This document shows positions 45,848 to 47,214 of a stretch of DNA of 47,214 nt, in pieces. The notes beneath the pieces were generated by a model. It had not been told where the DNA came from and ran no database searches. It saw nothing but the letters and a program-made list of their open reading frames with translations. This stretch comes from Oscillatoriales cyanobacterium Centralia_MAG_596 (GTDB lineage: Bacteria; Cyanobacteriota; Cyanobacteriia; Leptolyngbyales; Leptolyngbyaceae). The DNA lies in assembly GCA_021323955.1 (NCBI GenBank), contig JAJPKC010000462.1:1-47214 (forward strand), written 5' to 3'. How positions within the stretch are numbered: the first letter of the stretch is position 1; every line of letters starts with the position of its first letter. Made by a program: the position numbers and the translations under genes.

Positions 45848-47214
45848 ATGACAGCCAGCATCCCCTACGCTACCACCCAGTTCGCATCTCTAGAACAAGC
45901 GCTGAAGCACTACTTTGGCTACGAGAGTTTTCGTCCAGGGCAGCGTCAGATCATTGAGCATACGCTGCACGATCGCGACCTGCTGGTGATCATGCCAACC
46001 GGGGGCGGTAAGTCGCTCTGCTTCCAACTGCCCGCGCTGCTAAAAGAAGGCGTGATGATCGTCGTGTCCCCGCTGATTGCATTGATGCAAGACCAGGTAC
46101 AGGCGCTACAAAATAACGGCATCCCGGCAACTCTCCTCAATAGCAGCATCAGTTCGATCGAGTCGCAATCCCGGCAGGCAGCCATTCTTGATCGCAAAAT
46201 TAAGCTTGTCTATGTTGCGCCCGAACGCTTATTGAGTGAATCGTTTCTGGGGTTTCTGGATCAGGTCAAAGCGCGTGTCGGCATTTCGGCGATCGCGATC
46301 GATGAAGCCCACTGTGTGTCTGAGTGGGGGCACGACTTTCGACCGGAATATCGTCAATTACGACGACTGCGGCATCGCTATCAAAACGACGATCGGGTGA
46401 TTCCCATTCTGGCGCTGACTGCGACGGCAACAGAGCGAGTGCGGCACGATATCCTCGATCAACTGGAGCTTAAAGACCCACACATTCATGTCGCCAGTTT
46501 CAACCGCCCCAATTTGTACTACGAAGTGCGACCCAAGAGCAGTCAGCGACAGGCGTATGCAGAGCTTGTGCAGCAGGTACAGCGCACCCACGGCGCGGGG
46601 ATTATCTACTGTTTGAGCCGCAAGCGGGTAGACGAAATTACGGCCAAGCTGCAACACGACGGCATTGCGGCCCTGTCCTACCATGCGGGTTTGAGTGATG
46701 CCGTGCGCAAAGCAAACCAGGAGAAATTCATTCGGGATGATGCCCGGGTGATGGTCGCGACGATCGCCTTTGGCATGGGCATCAACAAACCGGATGTGCG
46801 CTTCGTCATCCATTACGATCTACCCCGCAACATTGAAGGGTACTATCAGGAATCGGGCCGAGCCGGACGGGATGGCGAACTGTCTCGCTGCACGCTCTTC
46901 TACGGCCCAGGTGATATCAAGACTGTTGAATTTTTGATTGCACAAAAGGTTGATCCAGTCACAGGTGACCCCCTGGAGGACGAACAGCGGATTGCGACCC
47001 AGCAATTGCGACGGGTGATCAACTACGCCGAAGCCACAGAATGCCGTCGCACCATTCAGTTAGGTTATTTTGGTGAAGATTTTGCCGGTAACTGCGGCAC
47101 CTGTGATAACTGCTGCCATCCCAAGCCGATTGAAGATTGGACGCTAGAAGCGCAGAAATTTCTTTCCTGTGTCGCTCGGTTTGCTCAAAAGGGACAGCGG
47201 TTTGGCACAAACCA
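45848..47214 (+). CDS. recQ: ATP-dependent DNA helicase RecQ (truncated by window end)
   Basis: Open frame MTASIPYATTQFASLEQALKHYFGYESFRPGQRQIIEHTLHDRDLLVIMPTGGGKSLCFQLPALL; AIDEAHCVSEWGHDFRPEY; Zn-binding CRRTIQLGYFGEDFAGNCGTCDNC. Not in the ORF track because it has no stop in the window. Confidence 0.96.
   Translation, partial: MTASIPYATTQFASLEQALKHYFGYESFRPGQRQIIEHTLHDRDLLVIMPTGGGKSLCFQLPALLKEGVMIVVSPLIALMQDQVQALQNNGIPATLLNSSISSIESQSRQAAILDRKIKLVYVAPERLLSESFLGFLDQVKARVGISAIAIDEAHCVSEWGHDFRPEYRQLRRLRHRYQNDDRVIPILALTATATERVRHDILDQLELKDPHIHVASFNRPNLYYEVRPKSSQRQAYAELVQQVQRTHGAGIIYCLSRKRVDEITAKLQHDGIAALSYHAGLSDAVRKANQEKFIRDDARVMVATIAFGMGINKPDVRFVIHYDLPRNIEGYYQESGRAGRDGELSRCTLFYGPGDIKTVEFLIAQKVDPVTGDPLEDEQRIATQQLRRVINYAEATECRRTIQLGYFGEDFAGNCGTCDNCCHPKPIEDWTLEAQKFLSCVARFAQKGQRFGTN

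Overview
Cyanobacterial chromosomal window, inferred from HIP1-type GCGATCGC octamers throughout and cyanobacterial-type S1, NDH-2 and other proteins. It contains about 30 credible protein genes. No tRNA, rRNA, CRISPR array or full-length transposase was recognised. Main blocks: (1) the 3' end of a fasciclin-domain gene (1-133). (2) A signalling cluster (655-7207): a response regulator fused to glutaredoxin-like and thioredoxin-reductase-like domains that lack the canonical active-site cysteines; a histidine kinase with a divergent cNMP-binding-like domain; and a convergent, overlapping REC-GAF-GAF-HK-REC-adenylate cyclase giant. (3) Housekeeping genes (nrdR, rpsA, HAD hydrolase, metK, sucCD, hisA, type II NADH dehydrogenase) mixed with an ABC exporter, an MFS transporter, a beta-propeller/transglutaminase protein and a CHASE2-PAS-GGDEF diguanylate cyclase. 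(4) A cellulose biosynthesis and secretion operon (34853-45456) in the order outer-membrane barrel, TPR, GH8 lipoprotein, BcsB, BcsA-PilZ. The BcsC functions appear split into two genes, a five-copy 14-bp tandem array precedes the operon, and two MITE-like elements with related termini bracket the locus. (5) The 5' part of recQ. Non-coding regions carry a notable set of 14-18 bp micro-tandem duplications. The strongest candidates for undescribed biology are the cysteine-less REC-Grx-TrxR/cNMP-HK/adenylate-cyclase cluster and the split-BcsC cellulose locus with its repeat-bearing promoter region. All functional statements are motif-based reading; no database search was run.
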